A stretch of 56,114 nt of DNA from Bacteroidales bacterium (GTDB lineage Bacteria > Bacteroidota > Bacteroidia > Bacteroidales > UBA932), in contig JAFYWC010000133.1 in the NCBI GenBank assembly GCA_017546585.1, positions 1 through 56,114 on the forward strand, written 5' to 3'. Made by a program: the position numbers and the translations under genes. Positions 16,107 to 23,945 of this stretch are shown piece after piece (position 1 is the first letter of the stretch; every line of letters begins with the position of its first letter). Under the pieces are notes generated by a model. The model made no database searches, was not told where the DNA came from, and saw only the letters and a program-made list of their open reading frames with translations.

Positions 16107-17036
16107 TTAATAAAGTGGTGTAGGATAAATACCCTGGTCAGCGAACTCCTGGAACTTTGCCACTACGCCTGGACGGTCCTCCTGGAAGGTAACGCCGAAC
16201 CAGCGTGAAGTAGTCTGGAGCATCTGGCATCTGCCCTCACCGCTCTTGATGAAGCTGTCGATTACAAATGGGATGTAGAACTCTGACTTGAGTTCAGTGC
16301 TTCTCTCTGCAAGGAATGTCTTGAAGATTTCCTCGCTCTTCTCGAAATAGTCAGGAGTGAAGCCCCACATATTCATCGAGCAGAGTGCCTTTGGCTCAAG
16401 AGCGACGTGTTCGCCTGTTGTGCTGTTATCGCCATAGATGACACCATCCTCAGCCTTGGCGATCTTATGGTGCTCGACTACGCTTGTCACAAATCCTGCC
16501 TCATCAGCAGCTCCCACACCGCGTGAAACTGAACCAGACTCGGAAAGAGTGTTCTCGAGCTCGAAGCCTACGAGAGCATACTCGCCTGTAGTGTTCTCGT
16601 GGTTCTTGAGCCACTCACCAAGAACCTTGAAAGAATCCTTTCCATAGTAGTCGTCACCGTTGATGACTGCGAAAGGCTCCTTGATAGCGTCCTTAGCCAT
16701 AAGGATAGCGTGTGCAGTTCCCCAAGGCTTCTCTCTTTCAGGGCTCACCTCGAATCCAGCAGGAATCTTGTGAAGCTCCTGGCATACGAAGTCGAACTCG
16801 AGCGGAGTGCCGTCGATGCACTTCATATTGCCATACTTCTCATATACGGCCTTCTTCATATCCTCAAGGAAGTACTCGCGAACGATGTAGACAACCTTTC
16901 CGAAGCCGGCCTGGATTGCATCATAGATTGAATAGTCGATGATTGTCTCGCCTGAAGGGCCGAGTGTATCGAGCTGCTTGAGTCCGCCGTAGCGGCTTCC
17001 CATACCTGCAGCAAGAACTAAAAGTGTAGGTTTCAT
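16107..17036 (-). CDS. Sugar-phosphate nucleotidyltransferase
   Basis: 309 residues starting at the ATG at 17036, one base after the glmM stop. LVLAAGMGSRYGGLKQL is the nucleotide-binding signature of the nucleotidyltransferase family; KPWGTAHAIL and VINGDDYYGK are the substrate and metal segments. A longer reading to 17117 would overlap glmM and adds no family residues. It presumably couples a sugar-1-phosphate to UTP. The neighbours (galE, glmM) and the NahK-like kinase at 47063 point to GalNAc-1-P or GlcNAc-1-P as substrate; this is inference. Confidence 0.85.
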   Translation of the reverse strand: MKPTLLVLAAGMGSRYGGLKQLDTLGPSGETIIDYSIYDAIQAGFGKVVYIVREYFLEDMKKAVYEKYGNMKCIDGTPLEFDFVCQELHKIPAGFEVSPEREKPWGTAHAILMAKDAIKEPFAVINGDDYYGKDSFKVLGEWLKNHENTTGEYALVGFELENTLSESGSVSRGVGAADEAGFVTSVVEHHKIAKAEDGVIYGDNSTTGEHVALEPKALCSMNMWGFTPDYFEKSEEIFKTFLAERSTELKSEFYIPFVIDSFIKSGEGRCQMLQTTSRWFGVTFQEDRPGVVAKFQEFADQGIYPTPLY

Positions 17037-17037
17037 A

Positions 17038-18489
17038 TTATCCGATGATTTTATTTGCAATATCAATAATCTGCTGAGCGAGAGCATCCGCTGCCTCGGC
17101 AGTAGCTGCCTCAGCATAGATACGAATGATAGGCTCTGTGTTTGAACGACGGAGGTGAACCCACTCCTTCTTAGCCTCGAATGAGATCTTCACTCCGTCG
17201 ATAGTGTTGATGTCTTCAGCTGCATATACTGACTTCACCTCCTCGAGGATCTTGTCGATGAGAGCGCTATCAGAGAGCTCAATCTTGTTCTTTGCGATCA
17301 CATACTCAGGATATGTAGCACGAAGCTCAGACACCTTCATCTTCTTGTATGCGAGGTTTGTGAGGAAGAGAGCTACGCCGACCATAGCGTCACGACCGTA
17401 GTGGAGTGCAGGATAGATCACACCGCCGTTACCCTCACCGCCGATAAGGGCACCAGCCTCACGCATCTTTGTAGTAACGTTAACCTCACCTACAGCTGCA
17501 GTGCAATACTCACCGCCGTACTGCTCAGTAACGTCGCGAAGAGCGCGTGATGAAGAGAGGTTTGAAGATGTCACCATCTGATATGGAGCAGCAACCTCCT
17601 CGATAGACTTGCCAGTCTCGAGAGCATCGTTATAGATTCTTGAAAGGAGATAGTCAGCAACGCTCACGAGAGTATACTCCTCGCCGAACGGCTTTCCGTC
17701 CTCGCAGATGAGAGCAAGACGGTCAACGTCAGGATCGACAGAGATACCGAAGTCAGCACCGTTTGCAACTACAGCCTCGCTGAGCTCTACAAGGTTAGAA
17801 GGAAGCGGCTCAGGATTGTGAGCGAACTCGCCTGTAGGATCGCAGTTCACGCATACGCACTCGACACCCATACGCTCGAGAAGGCGTGGCATAATGATAC
17901 CGCCGACAGAGTTCACAGCATCAAGGGCAACCTTGAAACCTGCAGCACGTACAGCCTCAACGTCCACTGTAGGAAGCGCGAGAACCGCATCAAGGTGTGC
18001 GTCTGTAAAGTCCTTCTCCTCGATCACGCCGAGGTCGTCTACCTGTGCGAAATTGAAGTCCTCCGCCTCTGCGCAAGCGAGAACGGCAGCACCTTCAGCC
18101 GCATTAAGGAACTCGCCCTTCTCGTTGAGAAGCTTGAGGGCGTTCCACTGCTTAGGGTTATGTGAAGCTGTGAGGATGATACCTCCGTCTGCCTCTTCGA
18201 ATACAACTGCCATCTCTGTAGTAGGAGTAGAGCAAAGGCCTGCCTTCACTACATCCACTCCGCAAGCGATGAGGGTACCGCATACGAGCTGTTCCACCAT
18301 ATCGCCGGAAAGACGTGCGTCCTTACCTACAACGACCTTGTAGCGCTCTCCCGCAGGCTTTGGTCTGCGCTCGCGCATCTTCTCACAGTATGCATAGCTG
18401 AACTTTACGATATCAAGTGGCGAGAGTCCTTCGCCCGGTGCTCCGCCGATTGTTCCGCGGATGCCTGAAATTGACTTAATGAGTGTCAT
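17038..18489 (-). CDS. glmM: Phosphoglucosamine mutase / phosphohexomutase
   Basis: 483 residues, alpha-D-phosphohexomutase family. The active-site serine is Ser109 in ILTASHNPKQWNALKL; the metal loop is SVDPDVDRLAL; the sugar-binding GEGNGG segment and C-terminal phosphate-binding RRSNTEPIIRIY are present. The N-terminus SISGIRGTIGG fits the Bacteroidetes GlmM type. It interconverts hexosamine-6-P and hexosamine-1-P, the link between the GalNAc/GlcNAc sugar-1-P arm and central amino-sugar metabolism. First gene after its own -7 box, followed by nucleotidyltransferase and galE. Confidence 0.88.
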   Translation of the reverse strand: MTLIKSISGIRGTIGGAPGEGLSPLDIVKFSYAYCEKMRERRPKPAGERYKVVVGKDARLSGDMVEQLVCGTLIACGVDVVKAGLCSTPTTEMAVVFEEADGGIILTASHNPKQWNALKLLNEKGEFLNAAEGAAVLACAEAEDFNFAQVDDLGVIEEKDFTDAHLDAVLALPTVDVEAVRAAGFKVALDAVNSVGGIIMPRLLERMGVECVCVNCDPTGEFAHNPEPLPSNLVELSEAVVANGADFGISVDPDVDRLALICEDGKPFGEEYTLVSVADYLLSRIYNDALETGKSIEEVAAPYQMVTSSNLSSSRALRDVTEQYGGEYCTAAVGEVNVTTKMREAGALIGGEGNGGVIYPALHYGRDAMVGVALFLTNLAYKKMKVSELRATYPEYVIAKNKIELSDSALIDKILEEVKSVYAAEDINTIDGVKISFEAKKEWVHLRRSNTEPIIRIYAEAATAEAADALAQQIIDIANKIIG

Positions 18490-18512
18490 CTTATGGTTAT
18501 GTTTAGATTATA

Positions 18513-18520
18513 CAAAAGTA
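18513..18520 (-). promoter_or_regulatory. -7 promoter box upstream of glmM
   Basis: TACTTTTG on the minus strand fits TAnnTTTG and is 23 bases before the glmM ATG. It would give glmM, nucleotidyltransferase, galE and the next two genes a promoter independent of the large upstream cluster. Confidence 0.55.
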
Positions 18521-18541
18521 CCTATTTTTCCTGAATTTGTG

Positions 18542-19975
18542 TTATTTAATTCTCTCTTTGAAGAACTTTGACTGCTTTGTCGACCAGCCTGACGGATATG
18601 AGTGTCCCATCTTAGGATCAATGATCATTTCCTTGTCCTCGGTATTGAGGTTGTTGAAGGCCGCGAAGTTGGTATGAGGAGGGCAGGTGCCGTCCTGAAG
18701 ACCGCTGCTGGCGAGCACTGCGCAAGAGATCTTTGTCGCAAGATTCTTGGTGTCATAGTACGAAAGGAATGCATACATCTCCTCGTTGGTCATCGATCCC
18801 TGGTTGTCCTTCGCCACGTTTCCCGGCCACGACACGATGTCGAAATAGTCAGGATAGTCGCCGAGGAAAGCCACGTTGCAGGCGATAGCCGTAAACGGAT
18901 AGTCGCTGAGAGCTGCGCAGGCATACGAAAGCGCACCGCCCTGGCTCGAGCCCTCCGCAAAGAGGTTGGTCATATCGCATACGGAGCGTGATGCCATAAA
19001 GCGCACCGCCTGCACGCAGTCAAGGAAAGCGCCACGGTAGTAGAAGCCGTCCTTGTCTCCGAAGTTGAAGCCGAACCAGTTGTATTTGTCCTTAGGATTG
19101 AGGATCGAAGCATACTCGCAAGGGTCTGCGGCAGTCCACTCGCCGTGCTCTGCGATCCAGGTATCCTTCTTCTCATAGGCAGCCGCGCGGTTGTTGTGAT
19201 ACTGGCCGCGGGTAGAAAGGTAGAATTCCGCATAGTCGCCGTTTCCGCCTGAAGGCACGGTCACGCTTCCGCCACGGTCATCCCAGCCGAAGAAGTGCAT
19301 AATCACCGGATGCTTTCCTCCGTCCTGAGGCTCCACATAGAAGCCGCGCACGATCACAGGTTCTCCGTCCGGGCTGTTCGGAGCCGACTGCATCTCCACA
19401 AGATAAACCTTGGCGCTTGCACTGCTCTGAGGAGTAACCTCAAGAAGAGTGACTGTCTCACCCTCCACAAGCACAGGAAGGCTGTTCTTCGCATTTGCCC
19501 AGTACTCGTCGAAATCCGCCTGCATATCAGGAGCAGACACCACGTCATATGGAGAGATACCGAATGTGAAGTTGCTCGGAGTCTTCTTGTTGACCATACA
19601 CTTGGCCTTGTAGAAACCAGGCGCAAGGTCCTTTGTTGTGGTCACATTGATATTCTTCTTTCCCTTTGCAGGAATCTCGTCGGTGAACTCGATCACCTCT
19701 ACAGCCTCGCCCTTGTCGGTCGAGATGGTCACCTTCACAGCAGCCTCCATAGCGACAGCGTTGATGTTCTCAGCCTCGATGACGATCTCCGGTCTTGCAT
19801 CCCATACCCAGTTGTTGATTACAGGTACATTCAGCTTGAGGAGTTCAAGCTTTTCCGGTTCCTGCTGTTCCGGTTCCTTGTTGTCCGGTTCAGGTGTCAC
19901 CGGTTCTGTGCAGCCGATGAAAGTCATTGCGACAAGCGCAACGGCAGAAAGGAAAACGAATGGATTCTTCTTCAT
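18542..19975 (-). CDS. CE7-type acetyl esterase lipoprotein
   Basis: 477 residues. Lipobox FIGC (Cys22) with a Glu/Pro-rich linker, a beta-rich N-terminal part to about 140, then a cephalosporin-C deacetylase/acetylxylan esterase (CE7) domain: STRGQYH near 255, nucleophile Ser344 in EGSSQGGAL, Asp428 in ASSGLQDGTCPP and His458 in MGHSYPSG. CE7 enzymes remove O-acetyl groups from sugars. Context in a utilisation locus suggests de-acetylation of the imported or surface-held glycan. Eight bases from the alkaline phosphatase gene. Confidence 0.88.
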   Translation of the reverse strand: MKKNPFVFLSAVALVAMTFIGCTEPVTPEPDNKEPEQQEPEKLELLKLNVPVINNWVWDARPEIVIEAENINAVAMEAAVKVTISTDKGEAVEVIEFTDEIPAKGKKNINVTTTKDLAPGFYKAKCMVNKKTPSNFTFGISPYDVVSAPDMQADFDEYWANAKNSLPVLVEGETVTLLEVTPQSSASAKVYLVEMQSAPNSPDGEPVIVRGFYVEPQDGGKHPVIMHFFGWDDRGGSVTVPSGGNGDYAEFYLSTRGQYHNNRAAAYEKKDTWIAEHGEWTAADPCEYASILNPKDKYNWFGFNFGDKDGFYYRGAFLDCVQAVRFMASRSVCDMTNLFAEGSSQGGALSYACAALSDYPFTAIACNVAFLGDYPDYFDIVSWPGNVAKDNQGSMTNEEMYAFLSYYDTKNLATKISCAVLASSGLQDGTCPPHTNFAAFNNLNTEDKEMIIDPKMGHSYPSGWSTKQSKFFKERIK

Positions 19976-19983
19976 TTCTATGT

Positions 19984-21153
19984 CTATTTAATAAGTTTCC
20001 TGATCATCTGCGAAAGCTCAGCATTCTCATAGATGCCGACAAACTGCTCTGCGCAAGGTCCCCATGCATATACAGGAAGAGCCACGCCGTTATGGCCTGT
20101 ATTTGAGAAGTTCACAGCAACGCTTTGCTCCTTGACATTGCCACCCTGAAGAGTCATCGCTCCTGTAGAGTGGTCTGCAGTCACGATCACGAGGGTCTCA
20201 CCGTCCTTTGCCGCCCACTCGAGAACAGCACCGACTGTACGGTCGAAATCAAGGATTTCCTCAACCGCGTAACCAACTTTATTTGCATGGCACCAATCAT
20301 CGATGCACGAGCCTTCCACCATCAGGAAGAAGCCGTTCTTGTTGTCAAGAATCTCAAGAGCTTTTACTACAGAAGCCTGATGCGCACCATTACGGTCAAG
20401 GGCAGCAGGAAGCTCCATATATGAAGTAAGAGCAATCACGGGACCATTCTGTACAGCATTTAGTTCCTCTACAGTCTTCACGAAAGTGTAGCCCTTTGCC
20501 TCAACCTCAGCAGTAAGGTCACGTCCGTCAGGACGATTCTCCCACCATCTGAGACCGCCTCCGAAAAGGAAGTCGAGCTTGCTGTCGACAAATTGTGCGG
20601 TGATATTATATAGGCTGTCGCGGTGAGGCGCGTGTGTCGAGAACACAGCCGGAGTGGCGTCGCAGATGCGGCATACCACTGATGTACCGGTCTTCTTGCC
20701 CTTTGACTTCGCATACTCTGAGAGAGTCTCGAGCGGCTGACCGTCAGGGGAAGTCGCGATCATACCGTTATTGGTCTTTGAACCGGTAGCGAGAGCAGTA
20801 CCTGCTGCTGCAGAGTCAGTCACGAGCTTGCTTGCAGAATAGGTCCACTGAAGGCCGACATAAGGGAAGTTGTCGGTAATGTTCAAGTGACGGTTGTTGA
20901 CAACCCAGGCAGTACTGAGCTGCTCAAGGCCCATTCCGTCACCGATCATAAAAATGATGTTTTTCACCTTCTTGCCCTTGGGCATAGCGACGGATACAGG
21001 CTCATAGGTCTGGATAGCCGTATAAAGGTCGTCATTCTCAAAATTGTTCACGGCATAGCGTGACTTGTCCCTCGAATCCGGATCCGGATTCTGCGCATAC
21101 GCCGACACGAAACCGCCGACCAGCAGCGCTGCTGCAAATAATATTCTTTTCAT
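19984..21153 (-). CDS. Alkaline phosphatase (PhoA family), secreted
   Basis: 389 residues. Signal peptide with likely cleavage after AYA (residue 20). NIIFMIGDGMG holds metal ligand Asp72; the nucleophile is Ser114 in VTDSAAAGTALATGSKT; GSCIDDWCHANK and VTADHSTGAM supply further metal ligands. Periplasmic phosphomonoesterase. Located among glycan genes rather than phosphate-uptake genes, and between CE7 esterase and the small lipoprotein with 8-10 base gaps, so it probably removes phosphate groups from the glycan or its fragments; the physical data for this are lacking. Confidence 0.9.
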   Translation of the reverse strand: MKRILFAAALLVGGFVSAYAQNPDPDSRDKSRYAVNNFENDDLYTAIQTYEPVSVAMPKGKKVKNIIFMIGDGMGLEQLSTAWVVNNRHLNITDNFPYVGLQWTYSASKLVTDSAAAGTALATGSKTNNGMIATSPDGQPLETLSEYAKSKGKKTGTSVVCRICDATPAVFSTHAPHRDSLYNITAQFVDSKLDFLFGGGLRWWENRPDGRDLTAEVEAKGYTFVKTVEELNAVQNGPVIALTSYMELPAALDRNGAHQASVVKALEILDNKNGFFLMVEGSCIDDWCHANKVGYAVEEILDFDRTVGAVLEWAAKDGETLVIVTADHSTGAMTLQGGNVKEQSVAVNFSNTGHNGVALPVYAWGPCAEQFVGIYENAELSQMIRKLIK

Positions 21154-21163
21154 TTTGTTTGTA

Positions 21164-21751
21164 TTATTTGTTATCTCCTGTTCTTGCTGTCATACATCGT
21201 CCGAACGCATTCTCTATCGTAACTTCAATCGCAGGACGAACTGCACAATCATTCGGATAGACAAGATCCAGACTTACAGAATCACCAGGGTAAGGATAAG
21301 TATAGTAATCTGCAAGCATTATTGACCCGTAGTCCACATCACCTAAAGGAATTTCCACAATTTCTTTATGATACCAAAATCTGACTTTAAGGATATCATT
21401 GAGTGACGAACCTGCCGGATGATCCACATCAAAGTTGTCAAGAGTTACCACAGATATAGACGTAATCCTCCAGTCCATAGCACTTAAAGACATATATTGG
21501 TTCTTTGCTGGAGGCAATTGCTTTATATTAAAAAACAATGAGGTATCAGCATCCGCATAAAACGTCCTGCTTTCTGCATCTGAAGTCTGGTCATATTCAT
21601 ACACAGGATATATAGACGACCCCTGTATATAAATATCTGTTACCTGACAGATATTATCATAGGTAATTTCAACATACTCATTTTTCCTCTCACACGACAG
21701 CATCACCAACATAATAGAGACAAAGAGGAGAACATCAGTTTTCAATCTCAT
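21164..21751 (-). CDS. Small lipoprotein, possibly DUF5034
   Basis: 195 residues. Lipobox VMLSC (Cys20), then a beta-rich domain (LDNFDVDHPAGSSLNDIL, LADYYTYPYPGDS) ending FGRCMTARTGDNK. It resembles the Bacteroidetes DUF5034 lipoproteins, but I am not sure of the assignment. It is more AT-rich than its neighbours. Placed 13 bases after the DUF5106 gene and 10 before alkaline phosphatase, so it shares their transcript. No function can be given. Confidence 0.6.
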   Translation of the reverse strand: MRLKTDVLLFVSIMLVMLSCERKNEYVEITYDNICQVTDIYIQGSSIYPVYEYDQTSDAESRTFYADADTSLFFNIKQLPPAKNQYMSLSAMDWRITSISVVTLDNFDVDHPAGSSLNDILKVRFWYHKEIVEIPLGDVDYGSIMLADYYTYPYPGDSVSLDLVYPNDCAVRPAIEVTIENAFGRCMTARTGDNK

Positions 21752-21764
21752 AAATTTACTATAA

Positions 21765-22574
21765 TTAATACGTTACACGATGCTCATCATACGATTTTTC
21801 AATAAGCCAATCAGCGGATATCTGGAAACGGAACGGAAGGAGGGTGGTGTCATACAGCCCTTCTTCGAGAGCGTGCATAGACACAGTGACCAAGGTCCAC
21901 TGCTGAAGGACCTCCTCCGGAAGCTGACGGCGGATGTTGGCAAGATGGTAGTCCCACGCATTCACCAGCACAGCAACGAGCTTTACGTCCGGATTCTCTT
22001 TTACATTTTCAGACAAAGCCTGAAGGCAGGACGGGCAGTCTGCGTCCACAAAAAGCAGAAGCGTATGTTCGCCCTTGAAGTCAGAAAGCATCATCTCCTC
22101 ACCGGAATCACTCCTCACGGAAAGTTCCTGCGGAGCCATACCGGCACGGTTCACGTCCATACACTTCCTCATCAGCGCAAGGTGTTCCATCTGTGAACCG
22201 TCATCTATGACTTTATCTTCAAGCACCTTGTCCAGCCACGCAACGAAGAGGTCATCGTTACGGTAAGGCGATTCCTTGGCGTGAAGGAACGGCTCGAACC
22301 AGCTTGACCATACCATATATGCCACCACATTCTGCGATGCCGAATCGAGGAACTTTGTCATCTCCGCTACGGCTGTCTCGTAAGGCACCTGAGAGAGAAG
22401 GTCGATGAATCCGTCGAACTTATCCTCAGCGGCATCGATATCCTCAAATGCATCCAAAGTGGTGAAATCGTGTCCGTTCCAATATGCGGAAAGTTCCTGT
22501 GCCTTTTTTTCAGCACAGGAACATCCGGCGGCCAGGACCGCGGCCATCCATAATAACCAAAGTCTGAACTTCAT
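21765..22574 (-). CDS. DUF5106 / thioredoxin-like lipoprotein
   Basis: 269 residues. Lipobox LAAGC (Cys18). Residues about 30-150 look like the helical DUF5106 domain; the C-terminal part is a thioredoxin fold with the redox motif CPSC in LFVDADCPSCLQAL. It probably keeps or rearranges disulfides in the cell envelope, perhaps in the Cys-containing secreted enzymes next to it; that link is inference. Its ATG overlaps by one base the stop of the upstream divergent DUF4832 gene. Confidence 0.75.
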   Translation of the reverse strand: MKFRLWLLWMAAVLAAGCSCAEKKAQELSAYWNGHDFTTLDAFEDIDAAEDKFDGFIDLLSQVPYETAVAEMTKFLDSASQNVVAYMVWSSWFEPFLHAKESPYRNDDLFVAWLDKVLEDKVIDDGSQMEHLALMRKCMDVNRAGMAPQELSVRSDSGEEMMLSDFKGEHTLLLFVDADCPSCLQALSENVKENPDVKLVAVLVNAWDYHLANIRRQLPEEVLQQWTLVTVSMHALEEGLYDTTLLPFRFQISADWLIEKSYDEHRVTY

Positions 22575-23860
22575 TACTCTATATCAGCTTTGTATTCTAT
22601 CTTCTGTCCAGGAACGAGGTGGTCACACTCGATCTGAGGCACAGCCTCCGCTGAAACACCATTGCCCTGGATCCTGATCCACTGCTCTTCTCCCGGCATA
22701 AGTTTCTTGAGAGAGTACTCACCCTTTACGCCGCCTACAGACACATATGCATCCCTGTAGATCGGAGCCACTCCGATATTTGCGATAAGCACTGCCGCCT
22801 CGTTACCCTTCACACGGAAGTCCTTGATCTCGAACTTGTATCCCATCGACATCGAAGCCTCCTTGATTCTATCCATTGTCTGGTAGCTTGGCTGGTCGTT
22901 TCCGAGGATGTATGTCATATGATATTCCTCAACCTGGCTCTCAAATGTGCGTCCGTACATTCCCTCTACGTCAAGACAGTGCTTCTGGTCGTAGCTTGAG
23001 TAGTAGCTGAACTCACCTCCGCGTGGAGCGATCTTATAGCGGTCCTCACCGAAGAACATCCAGCATTCGCGGTTGTACTCGTGGTGTGTCTCGTGCATAA
23101 ACGAGTCATCGAAGTTTCCGAAAGGAATGTCAAGAAGTTCCTTCTTTGCCTTGAGCGGAGAGTAGAAGCTGTCGGCAGCATCGATAGAGATGCTCCAGGT
23201 AGTCTCCTGGAAATAGTTCTGCATCGCCTTGAAGAAAGTCTCCTGGAACTCCTTTGAAGGGAAGGTCCTGCCGATCTTGCAAGGTCCGTCGTAGATGTGG
23301 TACTCTGCCCAGAGACCGAAACCGGTCTGCACGAATGCAAGACGAGGGTCCTTGTCATAGCGCTCGGCGAACTTCTGGTGGAACTCGAGATGGAATCTCT
23401 GGAGTTCCTCGCAGCGCCAGTCAGGGAAATATGTAGTTCTTCCCTCGCTCTGACCCTTCATCTCCTCGTATCCCGGCCATTCCTTGATATAGTCAGGAAC
23501 CGCACACTCCTTACCTACATAAGTGTAGCGGAAACGGACCACAACCTGGTGACCGCGTGAAGCAGCCTGCTCAAGAAGGTTGTCCATCGGAGTCCAGTCA
23601 TATACGCCCTGTCCCTTGCATACGTCGTTATAAAGCATATAAGAGTACTCAAGCTGAACCTTGTCAGTATTGACCTTGCTGTGGGTGTTCCAAAGAACAA
23701 TTCCGGTCATCGGCTGTACGTTCTTGATCTCGCTCTTAAGCACCACGCGCTCGAAATCAGCGTACTCAGCACCTGACTGATTCTCATTGCCCTCCTGATT
23801 CGTTGCCGGAGTGCAGGCAAATGCAGCGAAAAGCGCTGCGACATACAATATCTTTTTCAT
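22574..23860 (-). CDS. Divergent DUF4832-like lipoprotein, putative glycosidase
   Basis: 428 residues; lipobox AFAC (Cys16). TIM-barrel-like, with YDWTPMDNLLEQAASRGHQVVVRFRYTY early in the barrel. It shares with the four genes at 26454-32849 two glutamates in similar settings: Glu186 in GFGLWAEYH and Glu283 in RGGEFSYY, 97 residues apart. The C-terminal 100 residues are a beta-sandwich (GYKFEIKDFRVKGNEA). In clan GH-A enzymes such a pair serves as acid/base and nucleophile. No known CAZy family was recognised; activity is inferred only. Confidence 0.7.
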   Translation of the reverse strand: MKKILYVAALFAAFACTPATNQEGNENQSGAEYADFERVVLKSEIKNVQPMTGIVLWNTHSKVNTDKVQLEYSYMLYNDVCKGQGVYDWTPMDNLLEQAASRGHQVVVRFRYTYVGKECAVPDYIKEWPGYEEMKGQSEGRTTYFPDWRCEELQRFHLEFHQKFAERYDKDPRLAFVQTGFGLWAEYHIYDGPCKIGRTFPSKEFQETFFKAMQNYFQETTWSISIDAADSFYSPLKAKKELLDIPFGNFDDSFMHETHHEYNRECWMFFGEDRYKIAPRGGEFSYYSSYDQKHCLDVEGMYGRTFESQVEEYHMTYILGNDQPSYQTMDRIKEASMSMGYKFEIKDFRVKGNEAAVLIANIGVAPIYRDAYVSVGGVKGEYSLKKLMPGEEQWIRIQGNGVSAEAVPQIECDHLVPGQKIEYKADIE

Positions 23861-23870
23861 AATGGTTCAA

Positions 23871-23939
23871 TAGATTTCTCCACTCACTTCGTTCGGTCGT
23901 AATCGGCTTGCCGCTTGAGCGACAGCGAAAGAAATGACA
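23871..23939. repeat. Orphan GIY-YIG-type repeat with 32-base insertion
   Basis: Begins TAGATTTCTCCACTC and ends AAATGACA, as in the other copies, but 23900-23931 inserts 32 bases containing the small palindrome CGCTTGAGCG between the core and the AAATGACA end. It fills most of the 85-base gap between two genes. Confidence 0.7.
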
Positions 23940-23945
23940 ATGGAC

